Source: Ceratopteris richardii (taxonomy: Eukaryota; Streptophyta; Polypodiopsida; Polypodiales; Pteridaceae). From it: a stretch of DNA of 64,000 nucleotides. Made by a program: the position numbers and the translations under genes. Under the pieces are notes generated by a model. That model was given only the letters and a program-made list of their open reading frames with translations, made no database searches and was not told the DNA's origin. Below are positions 49,746 to 59,887 of the stretch, piece by piece. How positions within the stretch are numbered: the first letter of the stretch is position 1; each line of letters begins with the position of its first letter. Location of the stretch: the NCBI GenBank assembly GCA_020310875.1, contig CM035431.1, positions 20,388,267-20,452,266 on the forward strand, in the 5' to 3' direction.

Positions 49746-52034
49746 ATGACTGAAGCACAAACCGCCAATCAACCCACACACCCTCCCAACACCCCCCATG
49801 TATATACCTCCACTAACACTGTAACCCTAACGATAGCTTCTGACATCCCCATTCCCCCACTCACACTTTCAGGTAGTTCACATTCACAATTGCACACACC
49901 ACTGTACACATTCACCACAATCACTGCACCCACAATTCCACTATTCACAATCACTCCCACTACTGCTTACACCACGGATTTTATGGACATCTCACCTTCC
50001 ACCGCACCTCTCCCTCCCCCCATACCACCACAATCTCCCATTCCCCCACCACCCACTTCACCATTTTCCAGCACTGCATTCACACTTCCCTTCCCCTTTC
50101 CCTTCCCCTCTGCACATCACACCCTCCCTGCATCCATCCCCATTAATAATGTATTCAATAATATGTATCAGTGCATGTCCCAGTTGCAACAACACTATCA
50201 GCACCTTGATGCTCAGCATACTAGCTTGTTCAGGAGACATGAGGAGTTACAAGGAAGCTTCATTGATTTAGAGAAAGAAAAGCATCAGTTACAACAGCAG
50301 TTTAGTGCATTGCAAGAACAACATGAGCAACTTGTAGCAAATCCACCGCAGCCCGATGCAGAAGAAAGACAACATATGGATGATTTGCTACACTCACAAA
50401 TCACAGAGAACCTCAAGCTCCGCCGCAACATGGCTCTATTACGGAAGCATATGTCTGCAGCCCTAGAAGAAAATAGACGGCTTCAGACACAAAACGAAGA
50501 GAACTTGGAGTTAGCCATGGAAGGTTCCCCACAGGAAATTGACCCGGAGAGATTTAAGGCTATTCCCTCGGACAATATGCAGATCATATTGGAAACCCAT
50601 GCGGATCTCCTCGAAGCCCATGCAGCCTTAGAAAAGGAAAGAGATGAACTACGAAGGCAATTGGTAGCTCAACCAGCACCACCCAAAGAAGTCCCAACCA
50701 CAGCTGACACAGCTGACGAAGTAGCAGCGCTCAAAGCACAACTCGAAGAATTGCAAAAGAAAGTGCTTGTATATGAACGACAACCCTCCCCCTTGGCAGA
50801 ACCAGAACCCGAAGACCTAGTGCCAATCAAAGTAGAGGAAACTTTTGAGGACCCGTACGTTCCGATGCCAGCACCTGGAGGCAAGCAGACAGCAGAGAGC
50901 ATGGACACCCTGGAAATAGAGGCTCCGGAATGGATGCAGAAATTGGAAAAGGTGGCCACAACACATGATGATAGGGTGGCAGTCCAGATAGCATCGATGT
51001 CACGCTTGGAAGAGGTGGTCATAAAATCGGACTATTTTAGGAACCTCTCTCATCACAGGTGGATCGGCACCTTTGACGACTTGTATGTTCCTTTTTGTGT
51101 CTTAATGGCGGACTATAATGCTGAGATCAAGCACCACACCTCACGGGAACCAACCTCTGCCACACAGTTTGCACCAGACGATATCCCAGAAAGTGCCAAG
51201 CAGGGAAATATTCGCCAACCGACTTGGAGAATTCGGCTGCTTGAAACCTACCCAGAAAGGAATCGCACCTGGAATAACATGCCCCTATATATCAAGTACA
51301 ATCCCTTCTATTGTCCTGTTTTCAGAAGAAGGTCATGGCCAGAATACACAAAGATGGTGCTGACAACCAAAGGCTGCGAGAAGTGGCTCAACTATGTCTA
51401 CTTGGCGCCACCTAAAGGTCAACCTACCGTAGGGTATATGATATCGACAATTCGGCATTGGGGTGTGAGGTTCAAAAACGTACCAGATGTCATGACACAG
51501 ATGTGTCTTAAAATTTTTGATCTCATGATAGTCACCTTCCGAACCTTCAAGAATGTTAAGGAACCTCACCTCTCTGCACTCGGATTTAATGAAGGCAATC
51601 AAGATTTAGTTTATGACATGAGCACAACGCCCTCTATTAATGTTGTTTATGCATGGCATGCCCGCATAAAGTACCTACCGGCCTGCTTCAAACAGACATT
51701 TGAAGAGATGTTTGTCACAGGGTTCTGGGAATATCACTCAGAGATCTTCATTCCCAGGCCCTCACATTTATTACAATTGTTTGCAGTGGAACAAGCTCTC
51801 CACTCAGAAAAGTTACGAATGCCACATCCAGAGGTTCCCGAGCCGGTAGATTGGGATGCTCTACTCACAGACTTGGCCAAAGGATTGAGGATTGCCGAAC
51901 ATCACTTAGCGCAAGACGTTGTCGAATACTACATCCAACGACCCTCCCAACAAGGGTCTGTCAGGGACGACAGACGCGAGAGAGGGGGGAGTGTTAGTAG
52001 CAGACAAGGGATTCAACGACGATTTGGCAAGTAG
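49746..52034 (+). CDS. G3 extra ORF 4, coiled-coil protein
   Basis: 762 codons from ATG 49746. The N-terminus is Thr/Pro-rich. A coiled coil spans roughly residues 140-350 (heptad-rich stretches such as LEKEKHQLQQQFSALQEQHE). A C-terminal globular part contains HHRWIGTFDDLYVPFC and WNNMPLYIKYNPFYCP. I do not recognise the family. The ORF runs across the polypurine tract and ends 43 bp inside the 3' LTR, so its last residues are encoded by U3. The family A element in this window also has a coiled-coil ORF in the same position, suggesting a shared structural role. Confidence 0.75.
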   Translation: MTEAQTANQPTHPPNTPHVYTSTNTVTLTIASDIPIPPLTLSGSSHSQLHTPLYTFTTITAPTIPLFTITPTTAYTTDFMDISPSTAPLPPPIPPQSPIPPPPTSPFSSTAFTLPFPFPFPSAHHTLPASIPINNVFNNMYQCMSQLQQHYQHLDAQHTSLFRRHEELQGSFIDLEKEKHQLQQQFSALQEQHEQLVANPPQPDAEERQHMDDLLHSQITENLKLRRNMALLRKHMSAALEENRRLQTQNEENLELAMEGSPQEIDPERFKAIPSDNMQIILETHADLLEAHAALEKERDELRRQLVAQPAPPKEVPTTADTADEVAALKAQLEELQKKVLVYERQPSPLAEPEPEDLVPIKVEETFEDPYVPMPAPGGKQTAESMDTLEIEAPEWMQKLEKVATTHDDRVAVQIASMSRLEEVVIKSDYFRNLSHHRWIGTFDDLYVPFCVLMADYNAEIKHHTSREPTSATQFAPDDIPESAKQGNIRQPTWRIRLLETYPERNRTWNNMPLYIKYNPFYCPVFRRRSWPEYTKMVLTTKGCEKWLNYVYLAPPKGQPTVGYMISTIRHWGVRFKNVPDVMTQMCLKIFDLMIVTFRTFKNVKEPHLSALGFNEGNQDLVYDMSTTPSINVVYAWHARIKYLPACFKQTFEEMFVTGFWEYHSEIFIPRPSHLLQLFAVEQALHSEKLRMPHPEVPEPVDWDALLTDLAKGLRIAEHHLAQDVVEYYIQRPSQQGSVRDDRRERGGSVSSRQGIQRRFGK
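51977..51991 (+). promoter_or_regulatory. G3 polypurine tract
   Basis: GCGAGAGAGGGGGGAG, directly before the 3' LTR edge at 51992; the plus-strand DNA primer. It lies inside ORF 4. Confidence 0.85.
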
Positions 52035-52617
52035 GCCAATAATTTTCTTCATGAAGAAGCAAGTACGAGCATTCACGCAGATCTAGCACTAAGGCAACCT
52101 TTAATTTTTCAACACCCTTACACCAATTAAAAGTGATCCTCATCACTAACAACCCCTGTAAATATCATTTCATATTTTTGTAGCTCCATTTTGTGCAAGC
52201 CAAGGAGTCCTTGAGCTTGAGGAGCCTTAGAAGTACCTACATATCAATTTTTGTATTTTTTAGACTCCGTTTAAGCCCTCAAATTGGCCCTGGAACCTAA
52301 TTTTTAACTAGGCCGGACACTAGGTCTGGACAGGGCCAAAACCTAGTCAAAAACTATAAAAAGAGCTAGAGAGCTCATTTTTGAGGTTAGATTGTAATTG
52401 AAACGAACTTGTAAGAGCTTTTTGAAAGTAATCTAAGAACTCCATTGCTCCTCACTCTTTGTCTTGCCGTGTGTGCGCGTGTGTGTGTATGTGTGTGCAT
52501 GTTTGTGTGCTTCTCACTCACGCACTTGTGCCTCCACTTGCTCGAGGTCTTCATACCATCCTCACGTCTTCCCGGATTGACATTAAAGGAGGTGCTACTC
52601 ATCACTGAGCTACACCA
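51992..52617 (+). repeat. G3 3' LTR (internal in this copy)
   Basis: 626 bp, same length as the 5' LTR with a handful of substitutions (for example GCAACAG against GTAGCAG near the start). It is followed not by host DNA but by AATTT and a second primer site. Confidence 0.9.
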
Positions 52618-53529
52618 AATTTTGGCGCCGTTGCCGGGGATCGAGCTTTGAGGACGAGCGTGTGATGGTAAGACGTAGAGTTGACGCGTTGGAGTTGTAA
52701 GTATTTTCTTCACTTTCATCTATTTTCTTGTTTTTTCTTCACCATCTTCATCACCATCATCATCATCACCATCCCTCACCTCCATCTCCATCATCGCGAA
52801 AATCTTCAGTTTTGATCATATCACCATCTCCACCTCATTCCCTTCATTCTACTTGTGAGAGATAGCGAGAGAGCGATATTGCTTGCACTGTTTTTGCATG
52901 TTTGTTGTGTTTCTTGCAGGTTCTTGCTGAATCATCATCCCCAGCTCTCTGCGCAGGTACAAAACTCGTCGAATCTGTCTCGCAGTCACCAGCCTCTGTC
53001 GATCGCGATCGACAGAAAATTCGATCATTTGGTAAAACAAAGTTCACCACTAGCACAAGCATGATGAGCACATCCCAAATCACCTGAAACAGTAGAAAAA
53101 TTCCGTGTTTTTCTGTCAATCGCGACCGACAGACCACGTCAATCGCGACCGACAGACCCTGTCAATCGCGACCGACAGACCCTGTCAATCGCGACCGACA
53201 GACCCTGTCAATCGCGATCGACAGACCCTGTCAATCGCGATCGACAGACCCTGTCAATCGCGATCGACAGACTTCACGACCGACAGACTGCCACGTAGGA
53301 CCCTGTCAATCGCGATTGACACCGTCGATCGCGATCGACAGCCACGATTGATACCCCTGTCAGTCGCGATTGACACCGTCGATCGCGATCGACTGAAATT
53401 CAACGATTGATTGACTTTTACGCGCAGCCACGTGTCCATCGCGACTGATAGGCCCCCGATTGACTGAAATTTCGGCGAAAAACCTGGAAAACGTGTCGAT
53501 CGCGATTGATACCGTCGATCGCGATTGAC
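52618..53529 (+). repeat. Second, partial G3 leader
   Basis: Repeats 36487 onward, including the tRNA-Asp site and the palindromic array, with some repeat-number differences. It breaks off at GACAGCC, where it joins the inverted LTR piece. Confidence 0.9.
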
Positions 53530-53852
53530 AGCCTAGTTAAAAATTAGGTTCCAGGGCCAATTTGAGGGCTTAAACGGAGTCTAAAAAATACGAAAATTGA
53601 TATGTAGGTACTTCTAAGGCTCCTCAAGCTCAAGGACTCATTGGCTTGCACAAAATGGAGCTACAAAAATATGAAATGATATTTACAGGGGTTGTTAGTG
53701 ATGAGGATCACTTTTAATTGGTGTAAGGGTGTTGAAAAATTAAAGGTTGCCTTAGTGCTAGATCTGCGTGAATGCTCGTACTTGCTTCTTCATGAAGAAA
53801 ATTATTGGCCTACTTGCCAAATCGTCGTTGACTCCCTTGTCTGCTGCTAACA
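53530..53852 (-). repeat. Inverted G3 LTR edge forming the right terminus
   Basis: Reverse complement of LTR positions 1-323 (35861-36183). The junction shares GCC with the leader. Some variants match the 5' LTR and others the 3' LTR, and at least one base is private. It ends CTAACA next to the AAGGC duplication. Confidence 0.93.
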
Positions 53853-55121
53853 AAGGCATCTATTACTTTGCCTCTCGGCCAACTTCTGGCATTAGTACCT
53901 GGGATTCGACAACAGTTCCAGCAACAGTTCAGTCCCGTGCCTTCTTGTATTCCGGCAACAGCAGCAGTTCAACCGGAACCTGATTCTACCGTTGATCATT
54001 CGGTTCCCTTGATTACAGTATGGTACAAGAATCATAAAATTACGCAGGTATTGATTGATGGAGGATCGGGTGTGAACATTGCAACAGCATCCTTATGCAA
54101 AAGGTTAGGATGGACCAAAATTGAACCAGTGCAATTTTTTGTTAGAATGGCAGATCAATCTAGAGTCCACCCTGTAGGACTTGTACGAAATGTACCCATC
54201 ACTTTACAAGATACGAACTTTAGAATGACCTTTGTTATACTAGACTTGCCAGAATCTACTTTGGACTACAACCTTCTTTTCGGCTGACCTTGGCTGAAGC
54301 ATGCAAAGGTAATACAGGACTGGTCCGCACAAGAGCTTACGTTCAAGGATTCCAACCGTAGATATGTAGTAAAATTGGATGCTATACAACCATGTGAGCT
54401 TCACACTAGACCGTATTTTGGTGAACCAGTCAACATGTTAGATGGACTATCAGATGATGAGGAAGAGGAATTTCTTAAGAATAATGTTGATTTAATGTCT
54501 GTAGGGACTATTGATCTACAGTCTGTGATAGATAATTGGAATACCTCGGTATGTACAATCACACCTATCACTAATACAAGTAAGCATGAAGGTAGTATCC
54601 CCACACATGATGATGAATTACAATCACTGTTCAAATCGACGGACGATGCAGGGAAACCGCAACAGTTTTATGTCCCAGAAGACCAGTTGACCACGTACGA
54701 TCTAGGAGATGAAGAACATCCACGACCTGTAAAGATAAGGCAAAACTTACCGGAGTCATTTAAAACCGACTTAATCCGACTTCTTCGCGAATTCTCAGAC
54801 GTCTTTGCATGGGATTATAAGGATATGAAGGGGTTAGATCCGCGCATCTATCAGCACAGAGTTATGTTGAAGCCTGAAGCTAGACCGAATAAACAGCCCA
54901 GCTATCGGATGAATCCCAATTATGCATCACAGGTAAAAGCCGAACTTGATAGATTATTAAAAGTTGGATTCATCGTACCAGTAGAACATGCTGAATGGAT
55001 TTCACCAATTGTGATCGTGCCAAAGAAAAATAAGCAACTACGAATCTGTGTAGACTACCGAAAATTAAACGCAACAACAGTACCGGATCCTTTCCCAATC
55101 CCCTTTCTAGATACCATACTT
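53853..55121 (+). pseudogene. Family A protease and RT start (right arm)
   Basis: Resumes at the second AAGGC copy and encodes TLPLGQLLALVPGIRQQF, the protease site LIDGGSGVNIATASL and the RT start through VPDPFPIPFLDTIL, ending in reversed LTR. A TGA at 54285-54287 replaces the CGA codon for Arg in LLFGRPW of the left arm. This is a C-to-T change at a CpG, the kind expected from methylation decay. Otherwise the frame is open to 55151. Confidence 0.9.
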
Positions 55122-56268
55122 CTAAATCTGGATTTCGAGTGTTTAGTCTAATATGATACTTAAAAGCACTATACTTCGCAGTTACGTGGGTTCTTGGGAG
55201 TGGTAGGGGTCTGTTAGACAGAGGCCCTGTACTAATTTCCCAAACTTTCATACAAGTATTCAATACTCTGTCACGTCTTAGCTCAGTATTGAACACTGTT
55301 AACTGCCCGGCTTACTGGACGCTAGAAAGTCCTGACTGGGTCTGCTATAGTGAAAAGCAGTAGTCCGATCTGACTTAAACTACTTGGCTATATTACTTCA
55401 TTCACCGGATTTTACTTAAGGTACCACTCTTCTTGACCTGGGGTTACACCGAACAGTTGTACTCAAGGAATACACTTGCGGTATGTAAATACTAGCCGAA
55501 CCGTAATAATCTTATCACCAGCTCCAAGACTTACAGGCACTTACCGATACAAGTCCTTCTGGGAATGGAATCCCTAGAAACCACAGACTATGGTATCGAC
55601 TTCAATTACTTCGCAGAACCTTAACAGAACAATAGGGAGATTACTCCATACTTTCTACTTTGCCGACATATGCTAACCCCACTTAACAATACTCAACGAC
55701 ACACTTAACCATTACTGAACAACTTCGTAACACACTGCCACTTGTTCGTAACTATCTTTAAGATATGAGCAACTACTAAGCAAATGTAGCAGAACAGAAC
55801 ATACAGATCCGAAATAGGCACTCACGATACACTGCGCTTCCCAGAATGGGTACTTCACAATAGAATAGAAGATATACTCAACCGACAGACCAGAATCGAA
55901 GACAACTAAAGCAAGACCCTGCAAACCCCGTATGGGTGTTCTCACAGTCAGACTAGAAGATGCGTCTAACCAAACACAGTAGTTCCCCAGAATGGGCGTA
56001 TTCACATACAGAATCGACACCACAAGTCCCGAATTGGGCGTACTCACAGACAGGATCGGAGATGCACTTAACACACAGAATCGACTAGACGATACACCTT
56101 AACAGAACATAGCAGTTCCAGAAATGGGCGTCTCCGCCATTCTCTTCTCATTTCCTTATATAGAGGATTTTACAGTGGTGCACGAATCTCTGCGCGTTTC
56201 TCAAAAGGCTCTTGCTATTTAAGGCGCCTGTCCTAGTACAACTGTCCTTATTCCGCGGCCGTCTAACA
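55110..56268 (-). repeat. Family A LTR, array unit 1 (partial)
   Basis: 1159 bp, missing the same 29 bp as the left LTR at 11499-12657. It begins within GATACCATACTT shared with RT and ends GTCTAACA. Its variants agree with the left LTR rather than with units 2-4. Confidence 0.93.
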
Positions 56269-56276
56269 CTGGCAAA

Positions 56277-57463
56277 TGTTAAGCCGGATACTAGCCGTTG
56301 GCCGGATACCATACTTCTAAATCTGGATTTCGAGTGCTTAGTCTAATATGATACTTAAAAGCACTATACTTCGCAGTTACGTGGGTTCTTGGGAGTGGTA
56401 GGGGTCTGTTAGACAGAGGCCCTGTACTAATTTCCCAAACTTTCATACAAGTATTCAATACTCTGTCACGTCTTAGCTCAGTATTGAACACTGTTAACTG
56501 CCCGGCTTACTGGACGCTAGAAAGTCCTGACTTGGTCTGCTATAGTGAAAAGCAGTAGTCCGATCTGACTTAAACTACTTGGCTATATTACTTCATTCAC
56601 CGGATTTTACTTAAGGTACCACTCTTCTTGACCTGGGGTTACACCGAACAGTTGTACTCAAGGAATACACTTGCGGTATGTAAATACTAGCCGAACCGTA
56701 ATAATCTTATCACCAGCTCCAAGACTTACAGGCACTTACCGATACAAGTCCTTCTGGGAATGGAATCCCCAGAAACCACAGACTATGGTATCGACTTCAA
56801 TTACTTCGTAGAACCTTAACAGAACAATAGGGAGATTACTCCATACTTTCTACTTTGCCGACATATGCTAACCCCACTTAACAATACTCAACGACACACT
56901 TAACCATTACTGAACAACTTCGTAACACACTGCCACTTGTTCGTAACTACCTTTAAGATATGAGCAACTACTAAGCAAATGTAGCAGAACAGAACATACA
57001 GATCCGAAATAGGCACTCACGATACACTGCACTTCCCAGAATGGGTACTTCACAATAGAATAGAAGATATACTCAACCGACAGACCAGAATCGAAGACAA
57101 CTAAAGCAAGACCCTGCAAACCCCGTATGGGTGTTCTCACAATCAGACTAGAAGATGTGTCTAACCAAACACAGTAGTTCCCCAAAATGGGTGTATTCAC
57201 ATACAAAATCGACACCACAAGTCCCGAATTGGGCGTACTCACAGACAGGATCGGAGATGCACTTAACACACAGAATCGACTAGACGATACACCTTAACAG
57301 AACATAGCAGTTCCAGAAATGGGCGTCTCTGCCATTCTCTTCTCATTTCCTTATATAGAGGATTTTACAGTGGTGCACGAATCTCTGCGCGTTTCTCAAA
57401 AGGCTCTTGCTATTTAAGGCGCCTGTCCTAGTACAACTGTCCTTATTCGGCGGCCGTCTAACA
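56277..57463 (-). repeat. Family A LTR, array unit 2 (full)
   Basis: 1187 bp; on the minus strand TGTTAGACGG to GCTTAACA. Preceded by the 8-bp spacer CTGGCAAA (56269-56276). Confidence 0.95.
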
Positions 57464-57471
57464 CTGGCAAA

Positions 57472-58658
57472 TGTTAAGCCGGATACTAGCCGTTGGCCGG
57501 ATACCATACTTCTAAATCTGGATTTCGAGTGCTTAGTCTAATATGATACTTAAAAGCACTATACTTCGCAGTTACGTGGGTTCTTGGGAGTGGTAGGGGT
57601 CTGTTAGACAGAGGCCCTGTACTAATTTCCCAAACTTTCATACAAGTATTCAATACTCTGTCACGTCTTAGCTCAGTATTGAACACTGTTAACTGCCCGG
57701 CTTACTGGACGCTAGAAAGTCCTGACTTGGTCTGCTATAGTGAAAAGCAGTAGTCCGATCTGACTTAAACTACTTGGCTATATTACTTCATTCACCGGAT
57801 TTTACTTAAGGTACCACTCTTCTTGACCTGGGGTTACACCGAACAGTTGTACTCAAGGAATACACTTGCGGTATGTAAATACTAGCCGAACCGTAATAAT
57901 CTTATCACCAGCTCCAAGACTTACAGGCACTTACCGATACAAGTCCTTCTGGGAATGGAATCCCCAGAAACCACAGACTATGGTATCGACTTCAATTACT
58001 TCGTAGAACCTTAACAGAACAATAGGGAGATTACTCCATACTTTCTACTTTGCCGACATATGCTAACCCCACTTAACAATACTCAACGACACACTTAACC
58101 ATTACTGAACAACTTCGTAACACACTGCCACTTGTTCGTAACTACCTTTAAGATATGAGCAACTACTAAGCAAATGTAGCAGAACAGAACATACAGATCC
58201 GAAATAGGCACTCACGATACACTGCACTTCCCAGAATGGGTACTTCACAATAGAATAGAAGATATACTCAACCGACAGATCAGAATCGAAGACAACTAAA
58301 GCAAGACCCTGCAAACCCCGTATGGGTGTTCTCACAATCAGACTAGAAGATGTGTCTAACCAAACACAGTAGTTCCCCAAAATGGGTGTATTCACATACA
58401 AAATCGACACCACAAGTCCCGAATTGGGCGTACTCACAGACAGGATCGGAGATGCACTTAACACACAGAATCGACTAGACGATACACCTTAACAGAACAT
58501 AGCAGTTCCAGAAATGGGCGTCTCTGCCATTCTCTTCTCATTTCCTTATATAGAGGATTTTACAGTGGTGCACGAATCTCTGCGCGTTTCTCAAAAGGCT
58601 CTTGCTATTTAAGGCGCCTGTCCTAGTACAACTGTCCTTATTCGGCGGCCGTCTAACA
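57472..58658 (-). repeat. Family A LTR, array unit 3 (full)
   Basis: Nearly identical to unit 2, period 1195 bp, same CTGGCAAA spacer. Confidence 0.95.
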
Positions 58659-58666
58659 CTGGCAAA

Positions 58667-59853
58667 TGTTAAGCCGGATACTAGCCGTTGGCCGGATACC
58701 ATACTTCTAAATCTGGATTTCGAGTGCTTAGTCTAATATGATACTTAAAAGCACTATACTCCGCAGTTACGTGGGTTCTTGGGAGTGGTAGGGGTCTGTT
58801 AGACAGAGGCCCTGTACTAATTTCCCAAACTTTCATACAAGTATTCAATACTCTGTCACGTCTTAGCTCAGTATTGAACACTGTTAACTGCCCGGCTTAC
58901 TGGATGCTAGAAAGTCCTGACTTGGTCTGCTATAGTGAAAAGCAGTAGTCCGATCTGACTTAAACTACTTGGCTATATTACTTCATTCACCGGATTTTAC
59001 TTAAGGTACCACTCTTCTTGACCTGGGGTTACACCGAACAGTTGTACTCAAGGAATACACTTGCGGTATGTAAATACTAGCCGAACCGTAATAATCTTAT
59101 CACCAGCTCCAAGACTTACAGGCACTTACCGATACAAGTCCTTCTGGGAATGGAATCCCCAGAAACCACAGACTATGGTATCGACTTCAATTACTTCGTA
59201 GAACCTTAACAGAACAATAGGGAGATTACTCCATACTTTCTACTTTGCCGACATATGCTAACCCCACTTAACAATACTCAACGACACACTTAACCATTAC
59301 TGAACAACTTCGTAACACACTGCCACTTGTTCGTAACTACCTTTAAGATATGAGCAACTACTAAGCAAATGTAGCAGAACAGAACATACAGATCCGAAAT
59401 AGGCACTCACGATACACTGCACTTCCCAGAATGGGTACTTCACAATAGAATAGAAGATATACTCAACCGACAGACCAGAATCGAAGACAACTAAAGCAAG
59501 ACCCTGCAAACCCCGTATGGGTGTTCTCACAATCAGACTAGAAGATGTGTCTAACCAAACATAGTAGTTCCCCAAAATGGGTGTATTCACATACAAAATC
59601 GACACCACAAGTCCCGAATTGGGCGTACTCACAGACAGGATCGGAGATGCACTTAACACACAGAATCGACTAGACGATACACCTTAACAGAACATAGCAG
59701 TTCCAGAAATGGGTGTCTCTGCCATTCTCTTCTCATTTCCTTATATAGAGGATTTTACAGTGGTGCGCGAATCTCTGCGCGTTTCTCAAAAGGGTCTTGC
59801 TATTTAAGGCGCCTGTCCTAGTACAACTGTCCTTATTCGGCGGCCGTCTAACA
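58667..59853 (-). repeat. Family A LTR, array unit 4 (3' LTR of the right element)
   Basis: Full LTR; at 59854 it meets the internal region of the minus-strand element, so it serves as that element's 3' LTR. The sequence next to it (CTGGCAC) shares its first six bases with the array spacer. Confidence 0.93.
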
Positions 59854-59854
59854 C

Positions 59855-59884
59855 TGGCACGCTCAGTGGACTCGAACCCGCAGG
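59855..59884. other. Primer-site-like sequence beside LTR unit 4
   Basis: On the plus strand TGGCACGCTCAGTGGACTCG follows the LTR edge after one base. It looks like a primer binding site (complement of a tRNA 3' end with CCA), yet the neighbouring genes run on the minus strand, where a purine tract would be expected. The implied T-stem pairs poorly, so it is neither a tRNA gene nor a clear match to a tRNA I know. Confidence 0.3.
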
Positions 59885-59887
59885 TTC

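Larger units (their letters stand above)
35861..53852 (+). mobile_element. Family G3 Tat/Athila-like element with U3/U3 ends
   Basis: 17,992 bp flanked by AAGGC (35856-35860 and 53853-53857) in family A gag. Order: LTR, tRNA-Asp primer site, repeat-rich leader, gag, pol (one amber codon between), two extra ORFs, purine tract, second LTR, then 912 bp of leader again. Instead of a normal right LTR edge, the last 323 bp are an inverted copy of LTR positions 1-323. The element thus begins TGTTAG and ends CTAACA by inverted repetition of U3. Gene content (large gag, no chromodomain, ORFs 3' of pol) fits the Ogre/Tat/Athila group. Confidence 0.93.
11499..56268. mobile_element. Family A palindromic LTR retroelement derivative
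   Basis: With the two nested elements removed, this is one giant inverted repeat. Left to right: LTR (11499-12657), antisense RT-protease-gag (12646-14353 continued at 34784-35085), a hairpin centre (35086-35118), sense gag-protease-RT (35119-35860 continued at 53853-55121) and the LTR again, reversed (55110-56268). From the centre to each terminus is 3160 bp on both sides after subtracting one copy of each target duplication. Both termini are TGTTAGACGG read inward. The protease motif LIDGGSGVNIAT and RT style are those of the Tat/Athila branch of Ty3/gypsy. The arms differ by scattered substitutions. No complete gene survives. The left flank is CGTTG (11494-11498); CTGGC follows 56268, so no target duplication is visible at this border. 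Confidence 0.85.

Noticed and set aside
59855..59884. tRNA gene fragment
   Set aside because: Only a T-loop-like word and CCA are seen; the stem pairs poorly and no anticodon or D arm is present.
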